A stretch of DNA of 64,000 nt from UBA11986 sp963734955. GTDB taxonomy: Bacteria; Bacteroidota; Ignavibacteria; UBA10030; UBA6906. Numbering within the stretch: the first letter of the stretch is position 1; every line of letters begins with the position of its first letter. The translations under genes and the position numbers were made by a program. Of this stretch, positions 36,053 to 45,166 are shown piece by piece. The stretch is taken from NCBI GenBank assembly GCA_963734955.1, contig CAVTJO010000006.1, forward strand, positions 1 through 64,000, in the 5' to 3' direction. Below the pieces are notes generated by a model. That model searched no databases. It was not told the origin of the DNA and worked only from the letters and a program-made list of their open reading frames with translations.

Positions 36053-36652
36053 TTGGCGATGCTGCCGATCTACACGTACAATCAGTCAGTACTGAGGAAG
36101 AAGGCGAAGCCTGTCAAGTCGGTTGATGATGAGTTCGTCCGGTTTGTGGAGGATATGATGGAGACCATGCACAAGGCGAATGGCATCGGTCTTGCTGCAA
36201 ATCAGGTGGGCTCGCTGCAGCGTGTGCTTGTGGTTGATGTTTCTGAGGTACTGAAGGAAAAGGAAGAGTCGGGAAATGCGGAGAGCGAGGAAATCCTCCC
36301 CGAAGCAAAGTCTCCGCTGGTAATGATCAACCCCGTCGTTCTGCTTGGAGAAGGCGAGTTGGTCATGGAAGAGGGATGCTTGAGTATTCCCGACATCCGT
36401 GAAGAAGTGAAGCGTCCCGAAGCCATCCAGGTCAAGTACAGGGACCTGAAGATGCAGGACAAGGATCTGTTTGCCGACGGACTCTTTGCGAGGGTGATCC
36501 AGCACGAAATCGATCATTTGAATGGAATTCTCTTTATCGATCATCTTGGGAAGATGAAACAGAAACTTCTCAGGGGACGCCTGAATAGGATCCGGAAAGG
36601 GGAGATCGAAGTCAGTTATCCCATTGTCGCTGAAGCCTTACCTGCGGATTGA
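36053..36652 (+). CDS. def: Peptide deformylase
   Basis: Def removes the formyl group from nascent proteins. The 199-residue protein carries GIGLAANQVG (motif 1), EEGCLSIPD (motif 2, metal cysteine) and QHEIDHLNGIL (motif 3, HExxH). An insert of about 15 acidic residues (KEKEESGNAESEE) lies between motifs 1 and 2. The TTG at 36053 is chosen because GGAGAG is seven bases upstream; the ATG at 36059 is too far. It is followed by fmt, the matching formyltransferase. Confidence 0.95.
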   Translation: MAMLPIYTYNQSVLRKKAKPVKSVDDEFVRFVEDMMETMHKANGIGLAANQVGSLQRVLVVDVSEVLKEKEESGNAESEEILPEAKSPLVMINPVVLLGEGELVMEEGCLSIPDIREEVKRPEAIQVKYRDLKMQDKDLFADGLFARVIQHEIDHLNGILFIDHLGKMKQKLLRGRLNRIRKGEIEVSYPIVAEALPAD

Positions 36653-36710
36653 TTTTTCTCTGTGATCTGCACATGGCCAGGAGAACAACGTAGCCGCAAC
36701 CATCGTATTC

Positions 36711-37619
36711 ATGGGGACTCCGGATTTTGCAGTCCCCAGTCTCAAGATTCTTATCGACAACGGTTATCCGATTCCTGCCGTTGTAACTGCGCCCGATAAA
36801 CCCCGAGGGCGAGGGCAGGAGCTTTCCCCTACTCCCATCAAACACATTGCGGCTCAGTACAGCCTCCCGGTTTTCCAGCCTGACTCTCTGAAGGATCCTC
36901 TCTTTGCGCAAGAACTGAAGGATCTTCATCCCGATCTCATTGTTGTTGTTGCGTTCCGGATTTTGCCACGGGAAGTTTTCACGATCCCCAGGGTCGGGTC
37001 GTTCAACCTGCACGCGTCGCTCCTGCCGAAATACCGCGGCGCAGCACCAATCAACTGGGCAATCATCAACGGGGAGCGGGAAACCGGTGTGACGACCTTC
37101 CTCTTGCAGGAGAAGGTGGATACCGGCAACGTGCTGCTTCAGGCGAGAATTGCAATCACGGATGAGGATGACGCGGGAACCCTCCATGATAGACTCTCCG
37201 AGGTCGGCGCGGAGATTGTGCTGCATACCGTTCGGATGATGGAGCAGGGGAAAACGAATCCCCATCCTCAAGATGATACACTTGCGTCCCCCGCTCCGAA
37301 GATATTCAAGGATGATTGTCGCATCGGTTGGAATCAGCCTGCCGTTCGCGTGCACAATTTCATTCGAGGGCTGTCTCCATATCCGGCCGCTTTCACCCGT
37401 CATAAGGGGAAGACGCTCAAAGTCTACAGGACAAAGTTGCTGGATGTTCCTGCACAGAAGTCGCCGGGTGAGGTTACGGTCACGCAAACAACTCTTGCCG
37501 TGGCAACTGCCGATACCATGCTCGGGCTCGTTGAGCTTCAGCAGGAAGGAAAAAAGCGAATGGGAGTTGAAGAGTTCCTTCGTGGGTACAGGATTGCGAG
37601 CGACGATCAATTTGAATAG
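36711..37619 (+). CDS. fmt: Methionyl-tRNA formyltransferase
   Basis: Fmt formylates initiator Met-tRNA. The protein of about 302 residues has MGTPDFAVPSLKIL, the formyl-THF site FNLHASLLPKYRGAAPINWAI and ITGxT-like GVTTFLLQ, plus a C-terminal domain with WNQPAVRVHNFIRGLSPYP. Homologues usually begin about five residues earlier (xxIVFMGTPDF). The upstream codons ATIVF are in frame, but no start codon exists before them; a likely true start is ATG 36673 with one missing base near 36690. The def-fmt order is common. Confidence 0.93.
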   Translation: MGTPDFAVPSLKILIDNGYPIPAVVTAPDKPRGRGQELSPTPIKHIAAQYSLPVFQPDSLKDPLFAQELKDLHPDLIVVVAFRILPREVFTIPRVGSFNLHASLLPKYRGAAPINWAIINGERETGVTTFLLQEKVDTGNVLLQARIAITDEDDAGTLHDRLSEVGAEIVLHTVRMMEQGKTNPHPQDDTLASPAPKIFKDDCRIGWNQPAVRVHNFIRGLSPYPAAFTRHKGKTLKVYRTKLLDVPAQKSPGEVTVTQTTLAVATADTMLGLVELQQEGKKRMGVEEFLRGYRIASDDQFE

Positions 37620-37662
37620 CCAATGCAGCGTGACGATGAATTGCTGGAAAGGTGTTCCTGAC

Positions 37663-38360
37663 GTGAGTGCACGAGAGACCATTCTTGTGGTGGATGACGA
37701 AGCAGACATTCTCGAGATGTTGAAGTACAATCTTCAGAAGGAAGGGTATGCTGTCCTCACAGCGAAGAACGGAAAGGCGGCTCTGGAGGAGGTCAAGCGA
37801 AGTCCAAATCTCGTCCTTCTTGATGTCATGATGCCCGAGATGGATGGCTGGGAAGTATGCAGGCGAATCAAGCGTGAACCAAAGACTGCTTCGGTACCCG
37901 TTCTGTTCCTTACAGCAAAAGGATCGGAAGTTGACGAAGTAGTGGGATTGGAGCTTGGCGCCGACGACTACATCGTCAAGCCGATTAGTGTGCGAAAACT
38001 CCTTGCGAGAGTCAAGGCCGTACTGCGGCGTCAGGAAACGGCAAAGAGCGAACCTGCCGTGGCGAATGATATCATTCGTCTTGACAAGCTCGAAATCAAC
38101 GTGCCAAACTACACGGTCACCGTCGGCACGAGAGAACGTTGTGCTCACGCGGAAGGAATTTGAGACGCTCGTATACCTTGTGCAACATCGGGGCCGGGTG
38201 ATTTCGCGTGGAGACTCTTCTGAACGTTGTCTGGGGAGAGAATGTCCATGTCGTGGACCGGACCGTTGATGTCCATATCAGCAAGGTACGTGAGAAGCTT
38301 GGGAGTTCCGGAGAGCTTATTGAAACCGTCAAGGGAGTCGGCTACCGTGTGCGAAGTTAG
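37663..38360 (+). CDS. phoB: PhoB-family response regulator, two frameshifts
   Basis: The GTG at 37663 starts VSARETILVVDDEADIL, the receiver domain, with phosphoacceptor D54 in LLDVMMPEMDG and lysine in IVKPISV. The winged-helix output domain needs two frame changes: near 38135 into VLTRKEFETLVYLVQH, and near 38210 into VETLLNVVWGENVHVVDRTVDVHISKVREKLG, ending GVGYRVRS. The total is about 232 residues, normal for OmpR/PhoB regulators. The stop is three bases before phoR. The PhoB identity rests on the phoR partner and on the phosphate genes and operator repeats downstream. Confidence 0.88.
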
Positions 38361-38363
38361 ATC

Positions 38364-39806
38364 ATGAAAAGGATACAATCCAAGATAACGTTTACGTATG
38401 TCGTGTTGACGTTTGCGGTGATCGCCGTAGTCGGAGCGCTCTTCAGCGTAAAGATGGAGGCATACTTCAAGAACCGGCAGGTTGCGGAGCTGCGAGTTCG
38501 CGCGAACCTCATGGCGTCGTTGCTCGAGCGGGAACCCGTTGCAGCGGTCGACGAAGCCAACAAACGGATCGAAGAGCTTGCGCGCACCTCGAATCTGAGG
38601 ATCACATTGATTGACTCGAGCGGAGTTGTTTTGATGGACTCCGATGTGCCCATTGAAAAGCTTCGTACGGTGGAGAACCATCTCCTCCGCCCGGAAGTAC
38701 AGTCAGCGTTGCGCGAGGGGTTCGGGACGGACACGCGACACAGCGCCACGGTTGGGAAGGATTTCCTGTACGTGGCAAAAGTGCTGGACGGCTCGCAGGA
38801 GACGGGGCTTCTTTCTCATGTCAGGTTCATCCGGCTCAGTGAGCATCTCGAAGATATCGAGGCTGTGGTCAGCGAGATCAGATGGAGCGTGTTCATTGTC
38901 GGGTGTGTGGTTCTGCTCCTTGTGGTGATTGTGAGTGTGTTTGTCTCGAGACGTGTGGTTCGGCCCATGGTCGACATTGCCAAACGTGTCGAGGAAATCA
39001 GGGCAGGGAACCTTGACACGCGCATCGAGGTGAACTCGGATGATGAGATCGGCCGGGTGGCGCAGGCCGTAAACGAAATGGTTGACCGGTTAAAGGTCGA
39101 TATCGCTCAATTGAAGAAGCTTGAGCGGGTTCGCAGTGAGTTTCTTGGCAATGTTTCTCACGAGCTTCGCACTCCAATCTTTTCGCTCCAGGGCTTTCTT
39201 GAGACGCTGATCAATGGAGCGGTGGACGATCCGGCGGTGAACCGGGCCTTCCTGCAAAAGGCATACAGCCACGCCGAGCGCCTGAACACACTGCTCGGCG
39301 ATCTCATCAACATCTCGCAGATTGAGTCTGGAGAGATGAAGCTGAGTTTTAGATATTTCCCTGTGAAGGAATTCCTGATTGCAGTGGTGAATGACTTTCT
39401 GCCTGTTGCGGAACGCCACCAGGTCCGGTTGAGTTTGCAGCCGCAGCTTACATCAGACGTTGATGTCTTCGGCGACAAGGAACGGCTGACAGTCGCACTC
39501 GGCAACCTGATCGAGAACGCCATCAAGTACAACAGACCGGGCGGTGAGGTGATCGTTTCATGCAACCTCGACCAGGGGAAAGTGCACATCGCCGTGTCTG
39601 ATACCGGGGTGGGCATCGGCGTAAACCATCTGCCTCGCATCTTCGAGCGATTCTATCGGGTCGACAAGGATCGTTCACGCGAAGTCGGTGGAACCGGGCT
39701 CGGCCTCGCCATTGTGAAACACATTATCGACGCCCACGGCAGCTCGGTTCATGTCGAGAGCGAAGTGGGAAAGGGAAGTTCGTTTGGGTTTTCTTTGAAG
39801 ACCTGA
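38364..39806 (+). CDS. phoR: PhoR-family sensor histidine kinase
   Basis: This 480-residue inner-membrane kinase has an N-terminal helix (residues 8-28), an extracytoplasmic sensor of about 140 residues, a second helix near 172-195, HAMP (VVRPMVDIAKRVEEI), HisKA with the phosphorylated histidine in NVSHELRTP (about residue 265), and HATPase_c with N box LIENAIKYN, G1 DTGVGIG, F box FERFYRVDK and G2 GGTGLGLAI. With phoB it should sense phosphate limitation together with PstSCAB and PhoU, whose genes are 7-12 kb downstream. Confidence 0.9.
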   Translation: MKRIQSKITFTYVVLTFAVIAVVGALFSVKMEAYFKNRQVAELRVRANLMASLLEREPVAAVDEANKRIEELARTSNLRITLIDSSGVVLMDSDVPIEKLRTVENHLLRPEVQSALREGFGTDTRHSATVGKDFLYVAKVLDGSQETGLLSHVRFIRLSEHLEDIEAVVSEIRWSVFIVGCVVLLLVVIVSVFVSRRVVRPMVDIAKRVEEIRAGNLDTRIEVNSDDEIGRVAQAVNEMVDRLKVDIAQLKKLERVRSEFLGNVSHELRTPIFSLQGFLETLINGAVDDPAVNRAFLQKAYSHAERLNTLLGDLINISQIESGEMKLSFRYFPVKEFLIAVVNDFLPVAERHQVRLSLQPQLTSDVDVFGDKERLTVALGNLIENAIKYNRPGGEVIVSCNLDQGKVHIAVSDTGVGIGVNHLPRIFERFYRVDKDRSREVGGTGLGLAIVKHIIDAHGSSVHVESEVGKGSSFGFSLKT

Positions 39807-39884
39807 ATCTGAGCTCTGAAGTTGCGCTGTTCGCCGCGGGTCCTACCTCCACGAGTATCCCCCCTTCCAAGAAATCATCATTTC

Positions 39885-39927
39885 ATAACATTCCCTTTAT
39901 CCTCACGTAACATCGCGCTCTCATATT
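39885..39927 (+). promoter_or_regulatory. Putative PhoB operator and promoter of the zinc-ribbon gene
   Basis: ATAACA (39885), a weak TTTATC (39896) and GTAACA (39907) recur every 11 bases; CATATT at 39922 lies nine bases after the last. The same geometry occurs at 42665 and 45167. PhoB/PhoP proteins bind direct repeats with 11-base period. Confidence 0.5.
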
Positions 39928-39956
39928 GCGGCAACAACAGTGAGAGGGTGAGCCAA

Positions 39957-40166
39957 ATGTTGACGTGTTCGAGATGCAACGCCGGAGAACTCAAGGTTCT
40001 TCGTGGTTCAAAGGTTATTCGAAGTCTGTTCGAGGTTCAGTGTCTCAATGCGGAGTGCAAGGAAGTTTACTCTATGAGACTTGGCCTCGGATCTGCACTA
40101 TCAGAGATTCTGGACGAGGAGTTTGCCCGAAGAACCTCGAGAGGAAAGACCGTGGAGAGCGCTTGA
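39957..40166 (+). CDS. Small zinc-ribbon protein, putative Pho regulon member
   Basis: This 69-residue protein starts at ATG 39957 after GAGAGGGTG and begins MLTCSRCNAGELKVLRGSKVIRS. Two cysteine pairs (CSRC near 4-7 and CLNAEC near 33-38) suggest a zinc ribbon; the C-terminus is charged. I know no named family. It follows phoR by 150 bases and is preceded by a PhoB-type operator, which suggests a role in the phosphate response, but the function is open. Confidence 0.6.
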   Translation: MLTCSRCNAGELKVLRGSKVIRSLFEVQCLNAECKEVYSMRLGLGSALSEILDEEFARRTSRGKTVESA

Positions 40167-40229
40167 CGGAGGATGTGGGGATATTTCGATTCCCGGAGGT
40201 TCGCGGGCCGGTGCAAAGTGTTGCCACAA

Positions 40230-42590
40230 CTAACCCGTATGGAGCACTCGCACGGTAGCTGATCCGGGATGAAGGGCAATATGGGTTTCTCGACCCGTGA
40301 TCGTCCATTCTGTTCCGACTGAATTGTCGATATGAATTTCGTCCGCTACCAAGGGGAGATCAAGTGTCCAGGTTCCAGCAGCAGTAGCGTTCCCCTTTTC
40401 CAGACCTATGACGACAATGGTCTGCCCCCGGTTGCATTCGATCGACAGGGATATTGTGCCATGAGGAGTAGGAGTTGAATCGATGGTGAAGGAATTGCCG
40501 TTGGTAAACCATGTTCTGGGCAGGCCCGCGCAAAAGAGAAGGTCGTACCTTTGCGTGGCGGGGTTCCAACGTTCCTGAACGAACGCGTCGCGCATCGAGT
40601 GAAGCACTTCCGCAGATGCCCAACCATGATGACCATCTCCCATTGAGCCGCCACCTGTCGAAGGATGTATCGCCTCCGGATACGTCAACGTTGAAGAGGC
40701 TCGTGAAAGAACTGCCGCGAAGAGAGTCCAGAACCTTTGACGGTCGCCCGCGTACAGCAATGCTTGGGCGATATGGAGAGTGAGGTATGCGTTCATCCCC
40801 GAGTGTACAAAATCCTGAAAGAACATTTCGTCGACGGTGTATCGCTCCAACAGTGTATCGACGGTGTCCATCATTCGCCGGTCGTCCGGAGGGAGGATTT
40901 GAAGAGGATACCAAAAGCAGCACGATCCGATCATCCCACAATCTGCTCCCCGCGTAGGAGCGGCAGTGATTCCCATAAAGTGGTGTTGTTGCTGGGAATG
41001 CTGGATCGCACGTTCAATGTCAGCTCCATAGTCTGCTGCCAGTATCTTTGCACGCCGTCCTTCTTGTTCGTGACCAAGTAGCTCGCATACGTTGATGAAC
41101 GCCTCGATACCAGCAATTGACCACGCATTATCCCAGAAGTAATAGTCGGCGAGTCCAAGATGTTCCGCACTCAATCCGGCAGGGAGAAGTCCGAAGAAGG
41201 GGGCCCCGCGGTACTGCCTTTCGTTCAAACGCATCTTCTCGATCCATTTGATGCCTTTTGCCAGGAATGTGAAGGAATCTTCGAGAATAGCCTTGTCGTG
41301 CGAGTGAAGAAAATGCTGCCATACCGTCCAGAGGGCCTGGCCGTTCGAATCCCATTCCCCCCGCTGTGAACGAAAGAAACCCGACCGTTCTTGTCTGTCC
41401 GGAAAAGTACGGATAATCGGTTCTGTCAACGCGGAGAAGCCAAACTTGTCCAGGGCGCCCAGCATATACGCTGCGTCTCGAAACCAGAACTGGTGATACG
41501 TAAAAGGCCCCGGGGTAATGTCATCGCCATCGGTAAGCATAAGGAGAGAGGAGAGGGATGCTTTGACCATTGCGTTGATCAGAGGGTCTGGAGTCACGAT
41601 CATCGTACCGTGATCAAGAAGGGCAGTCCAGGCGGCCACGGCTTGTTTGACAGATGAAGTTGCCTGGATCTTTTCTTTTCCCGGAACCAGATCGACCCGA
41701 CAACTGAGCGTCGCGGATTGATTGCCGTCGAGCTCCAACCTGTATCCGGCAAAGCCACTGGCGAGACCTATGCTGCAATGTACTTTATCCTTGCTCCTCC
41801 CGTCACAGGATTCTCCAAAACTCTCCGCGCAGTCTCCGTCTTCATAGCTGGAACAACTGACGAAGTTCGGGGTTTGCAATAGGTGGAGGGGAGCGTCATC
41901 ATTGACACAAAATGTACAAGAGCTGGGATTGAACTGCAGGTCATGGATCAGGCTTATTCCTTCGGGGTTGAATGGTCGGACGGAAATGGCGACCACGAAT
42001 TGCTTGTGTTCGCGGGTTGCATTGTGGACTTCCACCTGATGGATTACACGGTCACCCTGTGTGTACGATGTCAAAACAAGGTCGACCTCTTCTGGTCTGA
42101 ATCGCGTGGACACGATTGGGAGATCATTCAACAGAGTCTGTTCAACGTCGCCCGACCTCGAAGGGAAGAATGTCACACCATCCATGGCTATCCATACATC
42201 GATTGACCATCCATTTCTCAAGGGAGTCAATAGTCCTCTCGGGTCGACGATTGGTTCGATGGGGCAATGCGGGTTGCCGATTGCGGTCCAGTTTCGATTC
42301 GTGATATTCATCGACAGTCCCAGATGTGAGCGCGGTATGAAGCAAGTCGAAGCGGGATTATACTGCTGCTCAGCCCAGTACGGAAGGATCCAATTCCGGA
42401 TGGTTTGAAGGAGTGTGAAATTGAGAAGCCCCCGTGAGAGCTGGATCGAATTCAGGGGGATCAACTCTGTGGGGAGCGTCTGAGTATTCAACCCGCTCGC
42501 CTGATTTGCTGCATCGAACATCTCCATTGCAATATCAGGGACTTTCAGCATCTTCCCGAGAGCTTTGAGAATGAGCCGGGAGGGTTTCAA
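40230..42590 (-). CDS. Six-hairpin glycosidase-like protein (unknown specificity)
   Basis: This 786-residue cytoplasmic-looking protein has no signal peptide. The second half (about residues 345-700) has the alternating aromatic and acidic motifs of (alpha/alpha)6 six-hairpin glycosidases: GPFTYHQFWFRDAAYMLGAL, RSQRGEWDSNGQALWTVWQHF, YFWDNAWSIAG, and HPSTGGGSMGDGHHGWASAEV. The first half is beta-rich, like the N-terminal domains of glucoamylase or amylo-1,6-glucosidase relatives. The activity is not established; glycogen or oligosaccharide trimming is possible. It is transcribed towards the phoR-side genes and shares the intergenic region at 42.6-42.8 kb with the glycosyltransferase operon. 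Confidence 0.7.
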   Translation of the reverse strand: MKPSRLILKALGKMLKVPDIAMEMFDAANQASGLNTQTLPTELIPLNSIQLSRGLLNFTLLQTIRNWILPYWAEQQYNPASTCFIPRSHLGLSMNITNRNWTAIGNPHCPIEPIVDPRGLLTPLRNGWSIDVWIAMDGVTFFPSRSGDVEQTLLNDLPIVSTRFRPEEVDLVLTSYTQGDRVIHQVEVHNATREHKQFVVAISVRPFNPEGISLIHDLQFNPSSCTFCVNDDAPLHLLQTPNFVSCSSYEDGDCAESFGESCDGRSKDKVHCSIGLASGFAGYRLELDGNQSATLSCRVDLVPGKEKIQATSSVKQAVAAWTALLDHGTMIVTPDPLINAMVKASLSSLLMLTDGDDITPGPFTYHQFWFRDAAYMLGALDKFGFSALTEPIIRTFPDRQERSGFFRSQRGEWDSNGQALWTVWQHFLHSHDKAILEDSFTFLAKGIKWIEKMRLNERQYRGAPFFGLLPAGLSAEHLGLADYYFWDNAWSIAGIEAFINVCELLGHEQEGRRAKILAADYGADIERAIQHSQQQHHFMGITAAPTRGADCGMIGSCCFWYPLQILPPDDRRMMDTVDTLLERYTVDEMFFQDFVHSGMNAYLTLHIAQALLYAGDRQRFWTLFAAVLSRASSTLTYPEAIHPSTGGGSMGDGHHGWASAEVLHSMRDAFVQERWNPATQRYDLLFCAGLPRTWFTNGNSFTIDSTPTPHGTISLSIECNRGQTIVVIGLEKGNATAAGTWTLDLPLVADEIHIDNSVGTEWTITGRETHIALHPGSATVRVLHTG

Positions 42591-42664
42591 TCTGCTTCTC
42601 CTGTGTTTTTAAGGTGTGCCAATATGTTCACAATCATTTTGAAATTCAAACACCGGCTGATGAT

Positions 42665-42718
42665 TTAACACAAACTTAATAGTGGAGTAACACTGTGATG
42701 ACATCCGCGGGGTAAATT
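42665..42718 (+). promoter_or_regulatory. Putative PhoB operator and promoter of the glycosyltransferase operon
   Basis: TTAACA (42665), TTAATA (42676), GTAACA (42687) and ATGACA (42698) repeat with exact 11-base period; TAAATT (42713) starts nine bases after the last. The half-sites resemble the B. subtilis PhoP TTAACA box and the E. coli Pho box half-site. Transcription would start into the small ORF at 42774. Confidence 0.6.
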
Positions 42719-42773
42719 TCTGCGGTTAAGAGTTAGTGAGATGGATTCTGTTGGATCAACAGAAGGGAGCCGT

Positions 42774-42878
42774 ATGAAATCGACAATCTATTTTCTTCTT
42801 GCACTCAGTATGGTCATTCTGGACTTCCTTGTCATGAGGAGGGGAAGACATCACCTCCGGGGGTATCTGGCCGGATGA
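42774..42878 (+). CDS. 34-residue single-span membrane peptide
   Basis: A short ORF begins at ATG 42774 with AAGGGAG six bases upstream and encodes 34 residues: a hydrophobic helix at about residues 5-20 followed by a basic tail (RRGRHH). Its stop overlaps the ATG of the glycosyltransferase (ATGA), implying translational coupling. It lies right behind the Pho-type operator. It could be a leader or regulatory peptide for the membrane glycosyltransferase. No family is recognised. Confidence 0.55.
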   Translation: MKSTIYFLLALSMVILDFLVMRRGRHHLRGYLAG

Positions 42879-44092
42879 TCACACTCTCGTCTCGTGAAGT
42901 CTCGTCGAAGCCATTCGATCTGCCAGTGAAGCCACGAAGTCTCCGCGTGGCGTATTTCGCAGGCACCATGCGGCCCGGTCACGATGGGGTAACGCGTGTG
43001 CTTTACGAGCTCATCTCCCACCTGCAGCGCCGGCACGTTGAGAATCTATTCTTCTCGCCGATTGTTTCTCCCGGGGACCACCCGACGAGGATTCTTCAGG
43101 TTCCCTCGGTGACATTCCCATTGTACAAGGATTATAGAATTGCGGTTCCGGGATCCAGACACTTTGAAGAACGGTTGAAGGAATTTGAACCCGACATTCT
43201 CCATATCAACAGTCCATGTTCCCTCGGATACGCGGCGGTGAAGTATGCGCACAGGGCGGACATTCCGGTGGTTGCGACGTACCATACGCACTTTGCAAGT
43301 TACGCGCGGTATTACAGCGCGCGTGCCTTTGAGGCCTTGAGCTGGAACTATTTCAGGAAGCTCTACAACGGCTGTCAGCGGGTGTACGTTCCCTCTCAAC
43401 CCATCCTCCGCGAGTTGAAGGAACACGGTTTGAGAAATCTCGAGTTCCTCCCGCATGGTGTTGACGCGAAAGCTTTTCATCCCCGCTTCAAGGATGATGC
43501 TTGGAAGGTGAGGTTGGGGATCGAGGGGAAAATCGTTGCGCTCTATGTCGGCCGCCTTGTCTGGGAAAAGGACCTCCAAACGCTTGCCGATACGTACCGG
43601 ATCGTTGCCGGACAAAGGAAGGACATCGCATTTGTTCTTGTTGGAGATGGGCCCATCCGCTCCGAGCTGGAGTCACTCATGCCCGATGCGAAGTTCCTCG
43701 GGCATCAGAGCGGTCAGGATCTTTCCACCGCTTTTGCGTCCAGCGACATGTTTGTCTTCCCATCGACGACGGAAACGTTTGGCAACGTGACCATCGAAGC
43801 GATGGCGTCAGGAGTGCTGCCGATATGCGCACGGCAAGGAGGCTCGAGTGGAGTAGTTCGGGATGGCGAGACGGGGGTGTTGGCGATTCCACGTGATCCG
43901 GAGGATTTCGCCTCGAAAATCAATGCCCTGGCAAATTCACCTGCAATGCGGGAGCGACTGGCGGGCCAGGCATCTGCGTTTGCCCAAACACAATCGTGGG
44001 AGAATATCTTTGACCGGCTCCTCGAGAGTTATGACAGGGTGATTGATGAATTCGCTCTCCTTCGCCTGTGCAAGGAACGGGAGGCCGCCTGA
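42875..44092 (+). CDS. GT4 family glycosyltransferase, possible glycolipid synthase of the Pho regulon
   Basis: This 405-residue GT-B enzyme has an N-terminal acceptor domain (VAYFAGTMRPGHDGVTRVLYEL, VATYHTHFASYARYY) and a C-terminal donor domain (ALYVGRLVWEKDLQTL, FVFPSTTETFGNVTIEAMASG) with the EX7E region intact. The pattern resembles SqdX/PimB/MgdA-type transferases that glycosylate lipids. It follows a small membrane ORF and precedes a metallophosphoesterase, under a putative PhoB operator. By analogy with phosphate-starvation lipid remodelling, it may glycosylate diacylglycerol, but the specificity is inference. Confidence 0.8.
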   Translation: MITLSSREVSSKPFDLPVKPRSLRVAYFAGTMRPGHDGVTRVLYELISHLQRRHVENLFFSPIVSPGDHPTRILQVPSVTFPLYKDYRIAVPGSRHFEERLKEFEPDILHINSPCSLGYAAVKYAHRADIPVVATYHTHFASYARYYSARAFEALSWNYFRKLYNGCQRVYVPSQPILRELKEHGLRNLEFLPHGVDAKAFHPRFKDDAWKVRLGIEGKIVALYVGRLVWEKDLQTLADTYRIVAGQRKDIAFVLVGDGPIRSELESLMPDAKFLGHQSGQDLSTAFASSDMFVFPSTTETFGNVTIEAMASGVLPICARQGGSSGVVRDGETGVLAIPRDPEDFASKINALANSPAMRERLAGQASAFAQTQSWENIFDRLLESYDRVIDEFALLRLCKEREAA

Positions 44093-45031
44093 CGAACATA
44101 TTCACGATTGCACATGTCTCCGACCTTCACCTCAGCGCCGAACACGGACGAAAGAATATGCAGGCGACAAAACATCTGCTGCAATACATTAGCACTCTCG
44201 GTGTGGATCACCTCGTTATCACGGGAGATATTGCCGCCAATGCTGAGAAACGGGACTTCCAGGTTGCGCGAGCCATACTCAAGAGTTCAGGCTGGCTTGA
44301 TTCGAGATTGCTCTCTGTGGTAATCGGAAATCATGATATCTTCGGAGGAGTGCACCACGCGGAGGACATTCTGACATTTCCAAGGCACTGCAAGCATACG
44401 GACTACAAGGAGAAGCTGTCCGAGTTCTATGACTATTTTCACGAGGCTTTTGACAGGTGCATGCAGGTCGGCGATTCCTCCTTGTTTCCGTATGGGAAGG
44501 TCGTCGGTGATGTCGTGATCGTGGGGATGAACTCGGTAGCGAAGCATTCCAGCGTTGGCAATCCCATTGGATCAAATGGTGTGGTTGATGATCGGCAGTC
44601 CCACCATACGGCACAGATACTCTCGTCGGAGTTGTTGAAGGGCAAAACGAAAGTGGTTCTTATCCATCATCATCTCTACAAGCGAAAAGAGGAGGACCAC
44701 GATACAATTCATTCCATCTGGAACGCCATTGAAAGCCAGACGATGAAACTGAGGGGGAAGAAGAAACTGCTGAAGTTGTTTGCTGAATCCGGAGTCGACC
44801 TTGTGTTGCACGGACATTTGCATGAGAACAGAGAATACTGGAGAAAGGGAATTCATTTTCTCAACGGCGGTGGATCCATCCTTGAACATGACGGAACAGC
44901 GTCTGCAGTGCAATCTTGTCAGGATTTCGGAAGGAACAATCCAGGTGGAGCACATTGTCGTCCCGGGTCGCACCAAAGACAAGGGACGCGGCGTTCCGGA
45001 ATCCGGATTAGTGACTCACGCTGCAGCGTAA
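44068..45031 (+). CDS. Calcineurin-like metallophosphoesterase, C-terminal frameshift
   Basis: All metal-site motifs are present: SDLHLS, TGDIAAN, IGNHDIF, IHHHLY and HGHLHEN. Binuclear enzymes of this fold hydrolyse phosphomono- or diesters; candidates include phospholipids, as in PlcP. The GTG start at 44068 overlaps the glycosyltransferase by 25 bases. Near 44900 the frame must shift so that GGGSILEHDGTA continues as LQCNLVRISEGTIQVEHIVV, the usual C-terminal strand of the family, ending at 45031; without it the protein would gain an unrelated arginine-rich tail. The expected size is about 320 residues. The operon partner suggests membrane lipid turnover during phosphate limitation. Confidence 0.85.
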
Positions 45032-45084
45032 TCCGATCCAATGCATCTCTCTGGAAATCAAAATTGTCTTGGCATTCCTTCCGG

Positions 45085-45145
45085 CCCTCCTTGTCGGGAG
45101 GAAGAGAGGCCCCCCGCAGACCCTGACCCCTGCGACGGGGGCCTC
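45085..45145 (+). terminator. Paired hairpins after the metallophosphoesterase gene
   Basis: A small CCTCC/GGGAGG hairpin (45086-45101) is followed by a stronger one in which GAGGCCCCC (45106-45114) pairs with GGGGGCCTC (45137-45145) and CGCAG with CTGCG inside. There is no T-tract. They lie between the lipid operon and the porin promoter and may end the first unit. Confidence 0.5.
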
Positions 45146-45166
45146 GCCAATTTCGGGGCTCGGGAT

